Source of the DNA: Verrucomicrobia bacterium Ga0077533
Lineage (GTDB): Bacteria > Verrucomicrobiota > Verrucomicrobiia > Opitutales > Opitutaceae
Assembly: GCA_001464505.1 (NCBI GenBank)
Contig: LNEH01000127.1
Location: 1 to 45,099, forward strand
Length of the DNA stretch: 45,099 nt
Direction: 5' to 3'
The position numbers were made by a program, and so were the translations under genes. Under the pieces are notes generated by a model that saw nothing but the letters and a program-made list of their open reading frames with translations, did not search any database and was not told where the DNA came from. Shown piece after piece: positions 33,623 through 41,197 of this stretch. Within the stretch, counting starts at the first letter, position 1; each line of letters starts with the position of its first letter.

Positions 33623-34317
33623 AACTAGTGCTGATCGAGGACGAACCACTCGTCGCCCAGCGGCTGGCGAGATTTTGCCGGGAAATTCTGGCCGGCGGAC
33701 TGGAGAAGCTGCATGCCGCCGCCACGTTCGATGAAGCCGCCGCCTGGCTGGCGGAGAATCCCGTGGATGTGGCGTTGCTCGACCTGAACCTGGAGGGGCA
33801 GGACGGCATGGAGCTGCTTAAGCGCAGCGTGGCCTCGTCCTTTCATACGATCATCGTGTCGGCCAACACGGACCGGGCGCTGGAGGCGTTCCAATACGGC
33901 GTGATCGACTTTGTCCCGAAGCCGTTCTCCCGCGAGCGGCTGGCCGCGGCGCTGGAGCGCGTCCGCCACCCTGGCGCGCGCGCCGCCTTTGCGGCCCGAA
34001 ACCTGGCGGTGAAAAAGGCCGGCCGGGTGGAGCTCGTGGCGATGGACGACGTGCTGTATGTGCAGGGGGCGGGCAATTACTCCGAACTCGTGCTGGCTAA
34101 CGGCCGGCGAGAACTGCACGACAAGACACTGGAGAAGCTGGAGGCGATCCTGCCCGCCGATTTCGAGCGCATCCACAAGAGTTACCTGGTGCGCATGAGC
34201 GCGGTGAAGGCGCTGCACGCGAGCGAAGGGAGCCACTACGAGGCGGAGTTGAAGAACGGGGTCTGCCTGCCGATCAGCCGCGCCCGCTACAAGGAACTCC
34301 GGGAAAAATTACAATAA
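33619..34317 (+). CDS. LytR/AlgR-type response regulator (LytTR DNA-binding)
   Basis: The 232-residue regulator has a receiver domain: LVLIEDEPLVAQRL with the acidic pocket, phospho-acceptor Asp55 in VALLDLNLEGQDG, and Lys101 in FVPKPFSRERL. A LytTR domain follows (about residues 135-232: MDDVLYVQGAGNYSELVLAN, then FERIHKSYLVRMSAV). LytTR proteins bind DNA with a beta-strand domain. It overlaps the kinase gene by four bases. Targets are unknown; the divergent secreted protein at 31182 is one candidate. Confidence 0.92.
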   Translation: MKLVLIEDEPLVAQRLARFCREILAGGLEKLHAAATFDEAAAWLAENPVDVALLDLNLEGQDGMELLKRSVASSFHTIIVSANTDRALEAFQYGVIDFVPKPFSRERLAAALERVRHPGARAAFAARNLAVKKAGRVELVAMDDVLYVQGAGNYSELVLANGRRELHDKTLEKLEAILPADFERIHKSYLVRMSAVKALHASEGSHYEAELKNGVCLPISRARYKELREKLQ

Positions 34318-34335
34318 CCGGCCGCCTCCCGAAAA

Positions 34336-34731
34336 TCAGGAGCGATGCACCGGGTGGGGCCGGCCGGCGTCGTCGATGGCGACGTAGGTGAATACGCCCT
34401 CGGTGACGCGCAGGAGCGTGCCGTCCTTGCCGCGCTGCACCCAGGCCTCGACGTCGATCTTCATCGAGGTGCGGCCAATCTTCAGCAGCTTGGCGTGGCA
34501 GTTCACAATGTCGCCGACGAAAACGGGGTTCAGGAAAACCATGCCGTCCACCGCGACCGTGGTCACGCGGCTGCGCGAGAGGTTTTTCGCGACAATGGCG
34601 GCCCCGAGGTCCATCTGCGACATCAGCCAGCCGCCGAAGATATCACCGTTGGCATTGGTGTCGGCCGGCATCGCGATGGTGCGGATGACCAGTTCGCCCT
34701 GGGGTTGGCCGGGCACGGGGGAGTCACTCAT
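34336..34731 (-). CDS. YciA-type acyl-CoA thioesterase
   Basis: The 131-residue hot-dog-fold protein has TIAMPADTNANGDIFGGWLM, which carries the catalytic Asp, followed by QMDLGAAIVAK, FLNPVFVGDIVNCHAKLLK and GRTSMKIDVEAWV. These are the YciA signatures. The enzyme hydrolyses a range of acyl-CoA esters in the cytoplasm. ATG 34731. It is convergent with the response regulator (18-nt gap) and divergent from deoC. Confidence 0.92.
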   Translation of the reverse strand: MSDSPVPGQPQGELVIRTIAMPADTNANGDIFGGWLMSQMDLGAAIVAKNLSRSRVTTVAVDGMVFLNPVFVGDIVNCHAKLLKIGRTSMKIDVEAWVQRGKDGTLLRVTEGVFTYVAIDDAGRPHPVHRS

Positions 34732-34823
34732 GGCCCGCAGCTTAGCGGCCGGCGTCCCCGAGGCAAGGCCGCGCCGACTTTGGCGTTGTTTTCGGGAATG
34801 ATCGGCTGGATATTCGCCGCCTC

Positions 34824-35762
34824 ATGGCCACCCCCGCCCAGCACGTTTTCCGGCGTTTGTTTGATGAAGTCGGCCCGGTGGACCACGTCGGCATCGAGGA
34901 AAGGGTCGCCAAATACACGACCCGCAGCATCAAAAAAGGGGCCAAGCTCTGGGGCCTGAAAACCGCGGTTTCGATGGTCGATCTCACCACCCTCGAGGGC
35001 AAGGACACGCCCGGCAAAGTCGAGTCACTCTGCCAGAAGGCGCTCAGCCCCCATGGCGATCCCGACATTCCGACGGTCGCCGCCGTCTGCGTCTATCCCT
35101 CCATGGTGAAACACGCCCGCCGGGCGCTCGGCGAGGATACTGCCGTCCGCATCGCGTCGGTCGCCACCGCGTTTCCCTCCGGCCAGGCCCCGCTGCGCAC
35201 CCGCCTGGCCGAGGTGAAGTCCGCCGTGGCCGACGGCGCCGACGAGATCGACATGGTGATCAACCGCGGCGCATTCCTCGCCGGCGAATTTCAACTGGTG
35301 CAGGACGAGATTGCCGCCGTGCGCGAGGCCTGCGGCGCGGCGACGCTCAAGGTCATCCTGGAGGTCAGCGAACTGGAGACCTACGACAACATCCGCGCCG
35401 CGTCCTTCATCGCCATGCGCGTGCTGCGGCCCAACGATTTCATCAAGACCAGCACCGGCAAGACCACGCTCAACGCCACCCTGGGCAACAACCAGGTGAT
35501 GCTCGAGGCCATCCGCGATTTCTACCTCGATACCGGCACGCCCATCGCGATGAAGCCCGCCGGCGGCATCCGCACCGCCAAGCAGGCATTGCAATTCCTC
35601 ATCGCCGTCAAGGAGACCCTCGGCGACGAGTGGCTCAACAACACCCGCTACCGCTTTGGCGCCTCCTCGCTCCTCAACGACCTGCTCCGCCAGATCGAGA
35701 AGGAGAAGACCGGCGCCTACCAGGCCCCGTATTACTTCAGCGAGGCCGCGGAGTCCTACTGA
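34824..35762 (+). CDS. deoC: deoxyribose-phosphate aldolase
   Basis: It splits 2-deoxyribose 5-phosphate into glyceraldehyde 3-phosphate and acetaldehyde in deoxynucleoside breakdown. The Schiff-base lysine motif NDFIKTSTGKTT (Lys ~208) and the second lysine motif AMKPAGGIR are intact, as are EIDMVINRGAFLAGE and ILEVSELE. The length of 312 residues is that of the longer DeoC form. It heads a cluster with an aldehyde dehydrogenase, fitting removal of the acetaldehyde. A GxxExxY cassette has inserted five bases after its stop codon. Confidence 0.95.
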   Translation: MATPAQHVFRRLFDEVGPVDHVGIEERVAKYTTRSIKKGAKLWGLKTAVSMVDLTTLEGKDTPGKVESLCQKALSPHGDPDIPTVAAVCVYPSMVKHARRALGEDTAVRIASVATAFPSGQAPLRTRLAEVKSAVADGADEIDMVINRGAFLAGEFQLVQDEIAAVREACGAATLKVILEVSELETYDNIRAASFIAMRVLRPNDFIKTSTGKTTLNATLGNNQVMLEAIRDFYLDTGTPIAMKPAGGIRTAKQALQFLIAVKETLGDEWLNNTRYRFGASSLLNDLLRQIEKEKTGAYQAPYYFSEAAESY

Positions 35763-35766
35763 GTTA

Positions 35767-35798
35767 TTAACCACGAATGGACACGAATAGACACGAAT
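35767..35798. repeat. left terminal inverted repeat of the GxxExxY cassette
   Basis: A 32-nt sequence beginning TTAACCACGAATGGACACGA is the inverted partner of 36177-36208, with only two mismatches. The ATG of the enclosed gene (35777) lies within the repeat, so its first seven residues are encoded by repeat sequence. Confidence 0.85.
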
Positions 35799-36172
35799 CA
35801 GAAGACAGCGTGCTGCAGCGTGATTTGGTATTCCGAATCGTGGGCTGTGCCTTTGAGGTGGTTAAAGAAGTGGGCCATGGACTGCACGAGAAGCCCTATG
35901 AAAACGCCTTGGTGCTGGCTTTTCATGACACCGGGATCTCAGTTCAACAACAGGCCGCGTTCCCCATCCTGTTCAAGGCGCGTCAGGTCGGGGAGTATGT
36001 TCCTGATTTGATCGCGGATAATGCGGTGATCACTGATACCAAGGTGATTGATCGCATCACCGACCACGAACGCGGGCAGATGCTGAATTACCTGCGGATC
36101 ACCGGACTGCGAGTCGGGCTGATCATCAATTTCAAACGTGCGAAACTGGAATGGGAAAGGGTCGTGCTATGA
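35777..36172 (+). CDS. GxxExxY protein (PD-(D/E)XK-like)
   Basis: The 131-residue protein has the name-giving motif G-L-H-E-K-P-Y after VVKEVGHGLHEKPYENAL. It also has a nuclease-like pattern: VPDLIADNAVITDTKVID, with PD and a DTK in place of the usual ExK. This family has been placed in the PD-(D/E)XK nuclease superfamily; its biological role is not established. The ATG sits in the left 32-bp inverted repeat and the stop lies five bases before the right one, so gene and repeats form one 442-bp unit. It interrupts the deoC-aldehyde dehydrogenase operon. Confidence 0.88.
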   Translation: MDTNRHESEDSVLQRDLVFRIVGCAFEVVKEVGHGLHEKPYENALVLAFHDTGISVQQQAAFPILFKARQVGEYVPDLIADNAVITDTKVIDRITDHERGQMLNYLRITGLRVGLIINFKRAKLEWERVVL

Positions 36173-36176
36173 TCCC

Positions 36177-36208
36177 ATTCGTGTGAATTCGTGTCCATTC
36201 GTGGTTAA
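36177..36208. repeat. right terminal inverted repeat of the GxxExxY cassette
   Basis: ATTCGTGTGAATTCGTGTCC followed by ATTCGTGGTTAA is the reverse complement of 35767-35798 at 30 of 32 positions. It ends 12 bases before the ATG of the aldehyde dehydrogenase. Confidence 0.85.
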
Positions 36209-36220
36209 CCCCTCTTTCCC

Positions 36221-37729
36221 ATGCCTACGCTGACTGAAAAGAAACGTCCGACTTCCCGCTCCGCCGGCCGTCCGGCGCCCGAGCTCATCTTCGGCGACCT
36301 CTGGGAATTCGATCCCGCCCCCGAGACCGCCGACCCGAAGCTCAAGCCGCGTTATGATCTGTTCATCGGCGGCAAGTTTGTGGCGCCGGTCTCCGGAAAA
36401 TATTTTGATTCCATCAACCCGGCCAACGAGACGAAGCTCGCCGAGATCGCGCAGGCCAACGCCGCGGATGTGGACGCCGCCTATCAGGCCGCGAAGAAAG
36501 CCTACGACACCGTCTGGGGCAAAATGCCGGGCCGCGAGCGCGCCAAATACATCTTCCGCATCGCCCGTCTATTGCAGGACCGCGCCCGTGAGTTTGCCGT
36601 CGCCGAGACCATGGACGGCGGCAAGGCCATCAAGGAATCCCGCGATTTCGACGTGCCGATGGCCGCCGCGCATTTCTTCTACCACGCCGGCTGGGCCGAC
36701 AAGCTCGACTACGTGGCCCCGGGCCGCCGGGTCGCGCCGCTTGGCGTCGTCGGCCAGGTCATCCCGTGGAATTTTCCGCTGCTCATGCTCGCGTGGAAAC
36801 TCGCGCCGGCGCTGGCCATGGGCAACACCATCGTCATCAAGCCGGCCGAGACGACCAGCATCACCGCCCTGAAGCTCGCAGAGATTTTCCAGGACGCCGG
36901 TCTGCCGGCGGGCGTGGTCAACATCGTCACCGGTTTCGGCGACACCGGCGCGGCCGTCATGGACCATCCGATCGCGGCCAAGGTGGCGTTCACCGGCTCG
37001 ACCGAGGTGGGCAAGATCATCATGCGGTCGCTCGCCGGCACGGACAAGAAGATGACGATGGAGCTGGGTGGCAAGGCGGCGAACATCGTGTTCGACGACG
37101 CACCGATCGACCAGGCGGTCGAGGGCATCGTCAACGGCATCTTCTTCAACCAGGGCCATGTGTGCTGCGCCGGCTCGCGCCTGCTCGTGCAGGAGACGGT
37201 CGCGGCCGAGGTGCTCGCGAAGCTCAAGAACCGCGTCAAGGTGCTGCGCATCGGCGACCCGCTCGACAAGAACACCGACATCGGGGCCATCAACTCGAAG
37301 GAACAGCTCGGCACCATCGAGCGGCTCGTCGCCACCGGGGTGAAGGAGGGCGCGACGATGTTCCAGCCCGCCTGCAAGCTGCCGAGCAAAGGCTACTATT
37401 TCCGGCCGACGATTTTCTCCGGCGTCTCCATGAGCCACCGCATCGCCCGCGAGGAGATTTTCGGTCCCGTGCTCAGCGTGCTCACCTTCCGCACCGTGGA
37501 CGAGGCGGTGGAGAAGGCCAACAACACCGCCTACGGCCTCAGCGCCGGCGTGTGGACCGACAAGGGCTCGCGCATCCTGAAGATGTCCACCGAGCTCAAG
37601 GCCGGCGTCGTGTGGGCCAACACCTACAACAAGTTCGACCCGGCGTCGCCCTTCGGCGGCTACAAGGAAAGCGGCTTCGGCCGCGAGGGCGGCCGGCAAG
37701 GCCTGCTCGACTACTGCAAGCTGGTATGA
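36221..37729 (+). CDS. NAD(P)-dependent aldehyde dehydrogenase
   Basis: The 502-residue enzyme has the full ALDH set: VIPWNFPLLMLAWKLAPALA, the cofactor motif VAFTGSTEVGK, the catalytic Glu in MELGGKAANIV and the catalytic Cys in GHVCCAGSR (Cys315/316). The C-terminal EEIFGPVLSV and SPFGGYKESGFGREGG are also present. In this context it probably oxidises the acetaldehyde released by DeoC, although the actual substrate is not shown by sequence. An N-terminal extension of ~40 residues precedes the usual domain start. A GC-rich inverted repeat (37733-37750) follows. Confidence 0.95.
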   Translation: MPTLTEKKRPTSRSAGRPAPELIFGDLWEFDPAPETADPKLKPRYDLFIGGKFVAPVSGKYFDSINPANETKLAEIAQANAADVDAAYQAAKKAYDTVWGKMPGRERAKYIFRIARLLQDRAREFAVAETMDGGKAIKESRDFDVPMAAAHFFYHAGWADKLDYVAPGRRVAPLGVVGQVIPWNFPLLMLAWKLAPALAMGNTIVIKPAETTSITALKLAEIFQDAGLPAGVVNIVTGFGDTGAAVMDHPIAAKVAFTGSTEVGKIIMRSLAGTDKKMTMELGGKAANIVFDDAPIDQAVEGIVNGIFFNQGHVCCAGSRLLVQETVAAEVLAKLKNRVKVLRIGDPLDKNTDIGAINSKEQLGTIERLVATGVKEGATMFQPACKLPSKGYYFRPTIFSGVSMSHRIAREEIFGPVLSVLTFRTVDEAVEKANNTAYGLSAGVWTDKGSRILKMSTELKAGVVWANTYNKFDPASPFGGYKESGFGREGGRQGLLDYCKLV

Positions 37730-37732
37730 GCG

Positions 37733-37750
37733 CCGCCGCCAAGGCGGCGG
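37733..37750. repeat. GC-rich hairpin after the aldehyde dehydrogenase
   Basis: CCGCCGCC-AA-GGCGGCGG is a perfect 8-bp inverted repeat four bases after the stop codon. It has no T-tract, so it may stabilise the mRNA end rather than terminate. Confidence 0.5.
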
Positions 37751-37900
37751 AAGCTTCAACATCCAAAATCCAAGCACCATTGAATATCCAAGCTCCCATG
37801 ACAGCAGCACACAACACGAGTGTTTGCATGACACATGAGTTTGGAGCCTTGGGCAGTTTGAAATTTCACTGGAGCTTGGATGTTGGTGCTTGGAGCTTCC
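37749..37900. repeat. interspersed inverted-repeat element (AAGCTTGGAT type)
   Basis: The left end (GGAAGCTTCAACATCC, ATCCAAGCACCA, ATATCCAAGCTCCC) and the right end (GGAGCTTGGATGTTGG, TGCTTGGAGCTTCC) are inverted and built from repeated CCAAGC/GCTTGG words. It occupies almost all of the gap between the aldehyde dehydrogenase and the POT transporter and has no coding capacity. Confidence 0.65.
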
Positions 37901-37938
37901 GTGTCATCAATCAGCCCAAACGCTGATATTATTCCCCC

Positions 37939-39288
37939 ATGGCCAATACCCCCTACCTCACCGCTCCGCTCAAAACGGACAAGATGCCCCCGGGCATCCC
38001 CTACATCATCGGCAACGAGCTGGCCGAGCGCTTCAGCTTCTACGGCATGCGCGCGATCCTCGTCGTGTTCATGACGCAATACCTGCGCGACGCGTCCGGC
38101 GCGCCGGCGCCGATGAGCGAGGCCGAGGCGAGCAAGTGGTTCCACCTGTTCCTGGCGTCGAACTACTTCTTTCCCATACTCGGGGCGATCGTCGCCGACG
38201 CCTTCCTCGGCAAATACCGCACGATCTTCTACATCTCGCTGGTCTACTGCCTGGGCCACCTCGTGCTCGCGCTCGACCTCACCCGCACCGGGCTGGCTCT
38301 CGGGCTCGGGCTGATCGCGCTCGGCGCGGGCGGCATCAAGCCGTGCGTCTCCTCCAATGTCGGCGACCAGTTCGGCGCCTCGAACAAGCATCTCCTTTCG
38401 CGGGCCTTCGGGTGGTTTTATTTTTCGGTGAATTTCGGGTCGTTCTTCTCGATCCTGCTCATTCCCTGGGTGCTGCAACACCACAGCCCGAATCTGGCCT
38501 TTGGCATCCCCGGCATCCTGATGTTTGTCGCCACGGTCATCTTCTGGGCCGGCCGCCGGAAGTTTGTGCACATCCCGCCGGCGGGGAAATCCTTCCTCCG
38601 CGACAACTTCAACCGCGAGGGCTGGGCGGCCATCGGCCGGCTGGCCATCATCTTCGCCTTCGTGGCCATCTTCTGGTCGTTGTGGGACCAGAGCGGCGGC
38701 CGCTGGGTGCTGCAGGGCGCGAAAATGAACCTGCATTTCGCCGGCATCACGTGGCTGCCCTCCCAGATCCAGGCGGTGAACGCGATCATGATCCTGCTCT
38801 TCATCCCGCTGTTTCAGTATGTCATCTATCCGGCGATCGACCGGGTCTTCCCGCTGAACCCGCTGCGCAAGATCGGACTCGGCATCGCGCTGTCCGGCGT
38901 GGCCTTCATCGTGAGTGCGTGGATCGAGTCCAGGATTTCCGCCGGCTTTTTCCCCAGCATCGGCTGGCAGCTCCCCGCGTATGCGCTGCTCACGGCCGCG
39001 GAGGTCATGGTGTCCATCACGGCCCTGGAGTTTGCCTACACGCAGGCTCCGCCGCGCATGAAATCCGTCATCATGTCGCTCTACCTGCTGTCCATCTCCG
39101 CCGGCAACCTGGTCACGGCCGGGGTGAATTTCGCGATTACACGGTTCAACCTTCAGCTCGAAGGCGCGAATTATTACCTCTTCTTCACCGCGCTCGCGAT
39201 GCTCGCCTCGATCATCTTCGTGTTCTTCGCCCGCCGCTACCGGGAAAAGACCTACCTGCAGGACGAGGCCTCCGCGGCCGCGGTCTGA
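37939..39288 (+). CDS. POT-family peptide/proton symporter
   Basis: The 449-residue major-facilitator protein with about twelve helices carries the POT signature ELAERFSFYGMRAIL (the ExxER motif in helix 1). It also has FPILGAIVADAFLGKYRTI and FYFSVNFGSFFS, which form the PTR2 pattern. POT proteins import di- and tripeptides with protons. In this cluster the substrate might differ. ATG 37939. The aldehyde-dehydrogenase-like gene starts 19 nt downstream, so the genes probably share a transcript. Confidence 0.92.
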   Translation: MANTPYLTAPLKTDKMPPGIPYIIGNELAERFSFYGMRAILVVFMTQYLRDASGAPAPMSEAEASKWFHLFLASNYFFPILGAIVADAFLGKYRTIFYISLVYCLGHLVLALDLTRTGLALGLGLIALGAGGIKPCVSSNVGDQFGASNKHLLSRAFGWFYFSVNFGSFFSILLIPWVLQHHSPNLAFGIPGILMFVATVIFWAGRRKFVHIPPAGKSFLRDNFNREGWAAIGRLAIIFAFVAIFWSLWDQSGGRWVLQGAKMNLHFAGITWLPSQIQAVNAIMILLFIPLFQYVIYPAIDRVFPLNPLRKIGLGIALSGVAFIVSAWIESRISAGFFPSIGWQLPAYALLTAAEVMVSITALEFAYTQAPPRMKSVIMSLYLLSISAGNLVTAGVNFAITRFNLQLEGANYYLFFTALAMLASIIFVFFARRYREKTYLQDEASAAAV

Positions 39289-39307
39289 ACTCAAACCCAC
39301 TCCTCCC

Positions 39308-40186
39308 ATGTCCCGCCTCCCCATCACCAAAACACCCAAAGTCTATGTCGGCGGCGCGTTCATCCGTTCCGAGAGCGCGCGCACCTTCCCGCTGAAAGAC
39401 GCCGCCGGCAATTTCTTCGCCAACATCCCGCAATGCACCCGCAAGGACCTGCGCAACGCCGTCGAGGCCGCGGCCAAGGCCGGCCCCGGCTGGGCCAAAC
39501 GCACCGCCTACAACCGCGGTCAGATCATCTACCGCCTCGGCGAGATGCTTGAGGCCCGCAAGGCCGACCTGGCTGACGCGCTTAGCGTGGGAGGGGCTTT
39601 ACGCCCCGACGGAAAGCGCGGCATCGCACGAGAGATCGAAGCCACTATTGACCGGCTCATCTACTACGCGGGCTGGGCCGACAAATATGAGCAGGTGCTC
39701 GGCAACGTGAACCCTGTCGCCTCGCCGCACTTCAACTTCACCGTCACCGAGCCTATGGGCATCGTCGGCCTGCTCGCGCCCGAGGAGGCGCCGTTGCTCG
39801 CGCTCGTCTCGCTCATCGCGCCGGCCATCACGAGCGGCAACACCGTCGTCGCGCTCGCTTCCACGACGCAGCCTTATCCGGCCATTGTGCTCGGCGAGAT
39901 GCTGGCCACGAGCGACCTGCCCGGCGGGGTGGTCAACCTGCTCACCGGCTACCGCAAGGAGCTGGTGCCGACCTTCGCCACGCACACGCACCTGCGCGCC
40001 ATCGCCGGTGTGGCCAACGCCGATGAGCGCAAGGCGCTCAAACTCGGCGCGGCCGAGAGCGTGAAACGCGTCAAGCTGCACAAGACCGAGGAACCGGTGA
40101 ACTGGTTCTCCGACCAGGCGCAGAGCCTCTACGACGTGCGCGACACGCTCGAGTTTAAGACCACCTGGCATCCCATTGGAGCCTGA
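39308..40186 (+). CDS. short aldehyde-dehydrogenase-like protein lacking the catalytic domain
   Basis: The 292-residue protein matches the N-terminal and cofactor part of ALDHs ([75 protein letters not shown]). It ends without the catalytic Cys, the ELGGK Glu or the C-terminal domain, so it cannot be a normal dehydrogenase. It may be a partner subunit of the full-length ALDH at 36221. Residues ~95-107 ([13 protein letters not shown]) are encoded by a palindromic repeat unit. Its last 12 residues, [12 protein letters not shown], occur again after the following two genes. Confidence 0.8.
   Translation: MSRLPITKTPKVYVGGAFIRSESARTFPLKDAAGNFFANIPQCTRKDLRNAVEAAAKAGPGWAKRTAYNRGQIIYRLGEMLEARKADLADALSVGGALRPDGKRGIAREIEATIDRLIYYAGWADKYEQVLGNVNPVASPHFNFTVTEPMGIVGLLAPEEAPLLALVSLIAPAITSGNTVVALASTTQPYPAIVLGEMLATSDLPGGVVNLLTGYRKELVPTFATHTHLRAIAGVANADERKALKLGAAESVKRVKLHKTEEPVNWFSDQAQSLYDVRDTLEFKTTWHPIGA
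39587..39610. repeat. palindromic repeat half-unit read in frame
   Basis: GTGGGA is followed by the hairpin GGGGC-TTTAC-GCCCC and GAC. This looks like one half of the GTGGGAGCG-type extragenic palindromes, but it sits inside the short aldehyde-dehydrogenase gene without breaking its frame. Confidence 0.55.
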
Positions 40187-40202
40187 GCATCATCAGGCGG
40201 GC

Positions 40203-40448
40203 ATGAAATTCACGCAGTATTTCCTTCATACGCGTGGGAGACCTGACCGGGCGATGATACGCGACGAGTGGCTCAAACAGGTGCTGGAGCAACCCTTGCG
40301 CGAGGAAATCCAAAGCGATGGCCGCATCCGCCGCTGGGCTCGAATCAAAGAGATGGACGGACGGGCTCTTCGGGTTATCCTCCTTTCAGACGGCCAGACC
40401 ATCCACAACGCCTTTTTCGACCGAAGCTTCACCGAGGACCAACCATGA
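40203..40448 (+). CDS. small protein paired with DUF2283, candidate toxin
   Basis: The 81-residue protein (ATG 40203) reads KFTQYFLHTRGRPDRAMI, EIQSDGRIRRWARIKEMDGR, then RVILLSDGQTIHNAFFDRSF. From memory, this gene type occurs directly upstream of DUF2283 genes in cyanobacteria and other phyla. The layout (small basic protein, four-base overlap with the next small acidic one) resembles a toxin-antitoxin pair, but no activity is known to me. It starts 17 nt after the short aldehyde-dehydrogenase stop. Confidence 0.75.
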   Translation: MKFTQYFLHTRGRPDRAMIRDEWLKQVLEQPLREEIQSDGRIRRWARIKEMDGRALRVILLSDGQTIHNAFFDRSFTEDQP

Positions 40449-40648
40449 AAGTGAAATATTTTCCCGACACCGACACGGCGATGATTGAATTCACTTCCAA
40501 GCCCATCGCTGAAAGCCGCGAGGTCAGCGAGAATGTTTATCTGGACCTCGATGCCGACGGCCGGTTGGTGAACATGACGATCGAACACGCCAAGGAGCAC
40601 TCGGCCATCAAGGAACTGACGTTTGAAGAGGTCGGGACTGCGCAATGA
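40445..40648 (+). CDS. DUF2283 protein, candidate antitoxin partner
   Basis: The 67-residue protein has the DUF2283 pattern: VKYFPDTDTAMIEF, SREVSENVYLDLDADGRLV and MTIEHAKEHS. The family is of unknown function and is often encoded next to a small partner gene, as here (ATGA overlap with the gene at 40203). It is acidic, fitting an antitoxin or chaperone-like role. Its own stop overlaps a start codon leading into the copied ALDH tail at 40645. Confidence 0.85.
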   Translation: MKVKYFPDTDTAMIEFTSKPIAESREVSENVYLDLDADGRLVNMTIEHAKEHSAIKELTFEEVGTAQ

Positions 40649-40710
40649 GTTTCGGCGAGCTCCGCGACCACCTCGAGTTCAAGACCACCTGGCACCCCAT
40701 CGGCGCGTGA
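40645..40710 (+). pseudogene. orphan C-terminal tail of the aldehyde-dehydrogenase-like gene
   Basis: The frame from ATG 40645 encodes 21 residues: FGELRD, H and then [12 protein letters not shown], ending at TGA 40710. The last 12 residues are identical to the end of the protein at 39308, and an RD pair also matches just upstream. The nucleotides differ mainly at synonymous sites (TTT/TTC, CAT/CAC, ATT/ATC). It looks like the original or a related 3' gene end left behind by insertion of the two-gene module at 40187-40644. Confidence 0.75.
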
Positions 40711-40735
40711 GCGGTCGCGGTTGAAAAACGAAAGT

Positions 40736-41143
40736 ATGCCTGACGAGGCGATTCTTCATCTGCCCTGGGAAGTGCCGGCCGGCAAATGGACGGTGAAAAA
40801 GATGTTTGTTGGCCAGTGGCGTGTTACCGAATTGCAAGATTTCGATTCCGACTATGTGGATTTGTGCGGTCCAGCGAAAGTGATGATCAGCACACGTGGC
40901 ATAGGCCGGATGAATTTCGGGGCGGTTGAGGTGGAACTAGACTGCAAGATGGATGATCGGGACGAAAAGGTGCTTCGTTTCTCATTCGAAGGTGCGGATG
41001 AGGGTGATCCGATCAGCGGCCGAGGCTATTGCACGGTCGAGGGCAACAAGATGATTGGTCGGATGTTTCGTCACATTGGTGATGAGTTTGGCTTCAAGGC
41101 CAAACGGATGGGTAAAGGGGTAAACAAGATCGAGGAGGTGTGA
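40736..41143 (+). CDS. small hypothetical protein, 135 aa
   Basis: The predicted beta-rich protein reads VKKMFVGQWRVTELQDFDSDYVDL in two parts: FVGQWRVTE and DSDYVDLCGPAKV. It continues with GRMNFGAVEVELDC, RFSFEGADEGDPISGRG and GRMFRHIGDEFGFKAKRM. Small proteins with this WRVTE/FGAV/FSFEG layout are common in genomes rich in toxin-antitoxin cassettes, but I know no function. ATG 40736 is chosen over a TTG at 40721. It sits between two toxin-antitoxin-like pairs. Confidence 0.65.
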   Translation: MPDEAILHLPWEVPAGKWTVKKMFVGQWRVTELQDFDSDYVDLCGPAKVMISTRGIGRMNFGAVEVELDCKMDDRDEKVLRFSFEGADEGDPISGRGYCTVEGNKMIGRMFRHIGDEFGFKAKRMGKGVNKIEEV

Positions 41144-41197
41144 GTGCCGCCCGCCTGCGGCCTTGCATCGGCGGGTTGGCTGAGTCACTTTGCACCC

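Noticed and set aside
32461-34317. 618-codon ORF as one protein
   Set aside because: Only the part from 33619 is a real response regulator; the upstream part is a frame-shifted reading of the histidine kinase gene.
36569-37834. 421-codon minus-strand ORF opposite the aldehyde dehydrogenase
   Set aside because: Antisense shadow with His/Arg/Gly-rich sequence and no motifs.
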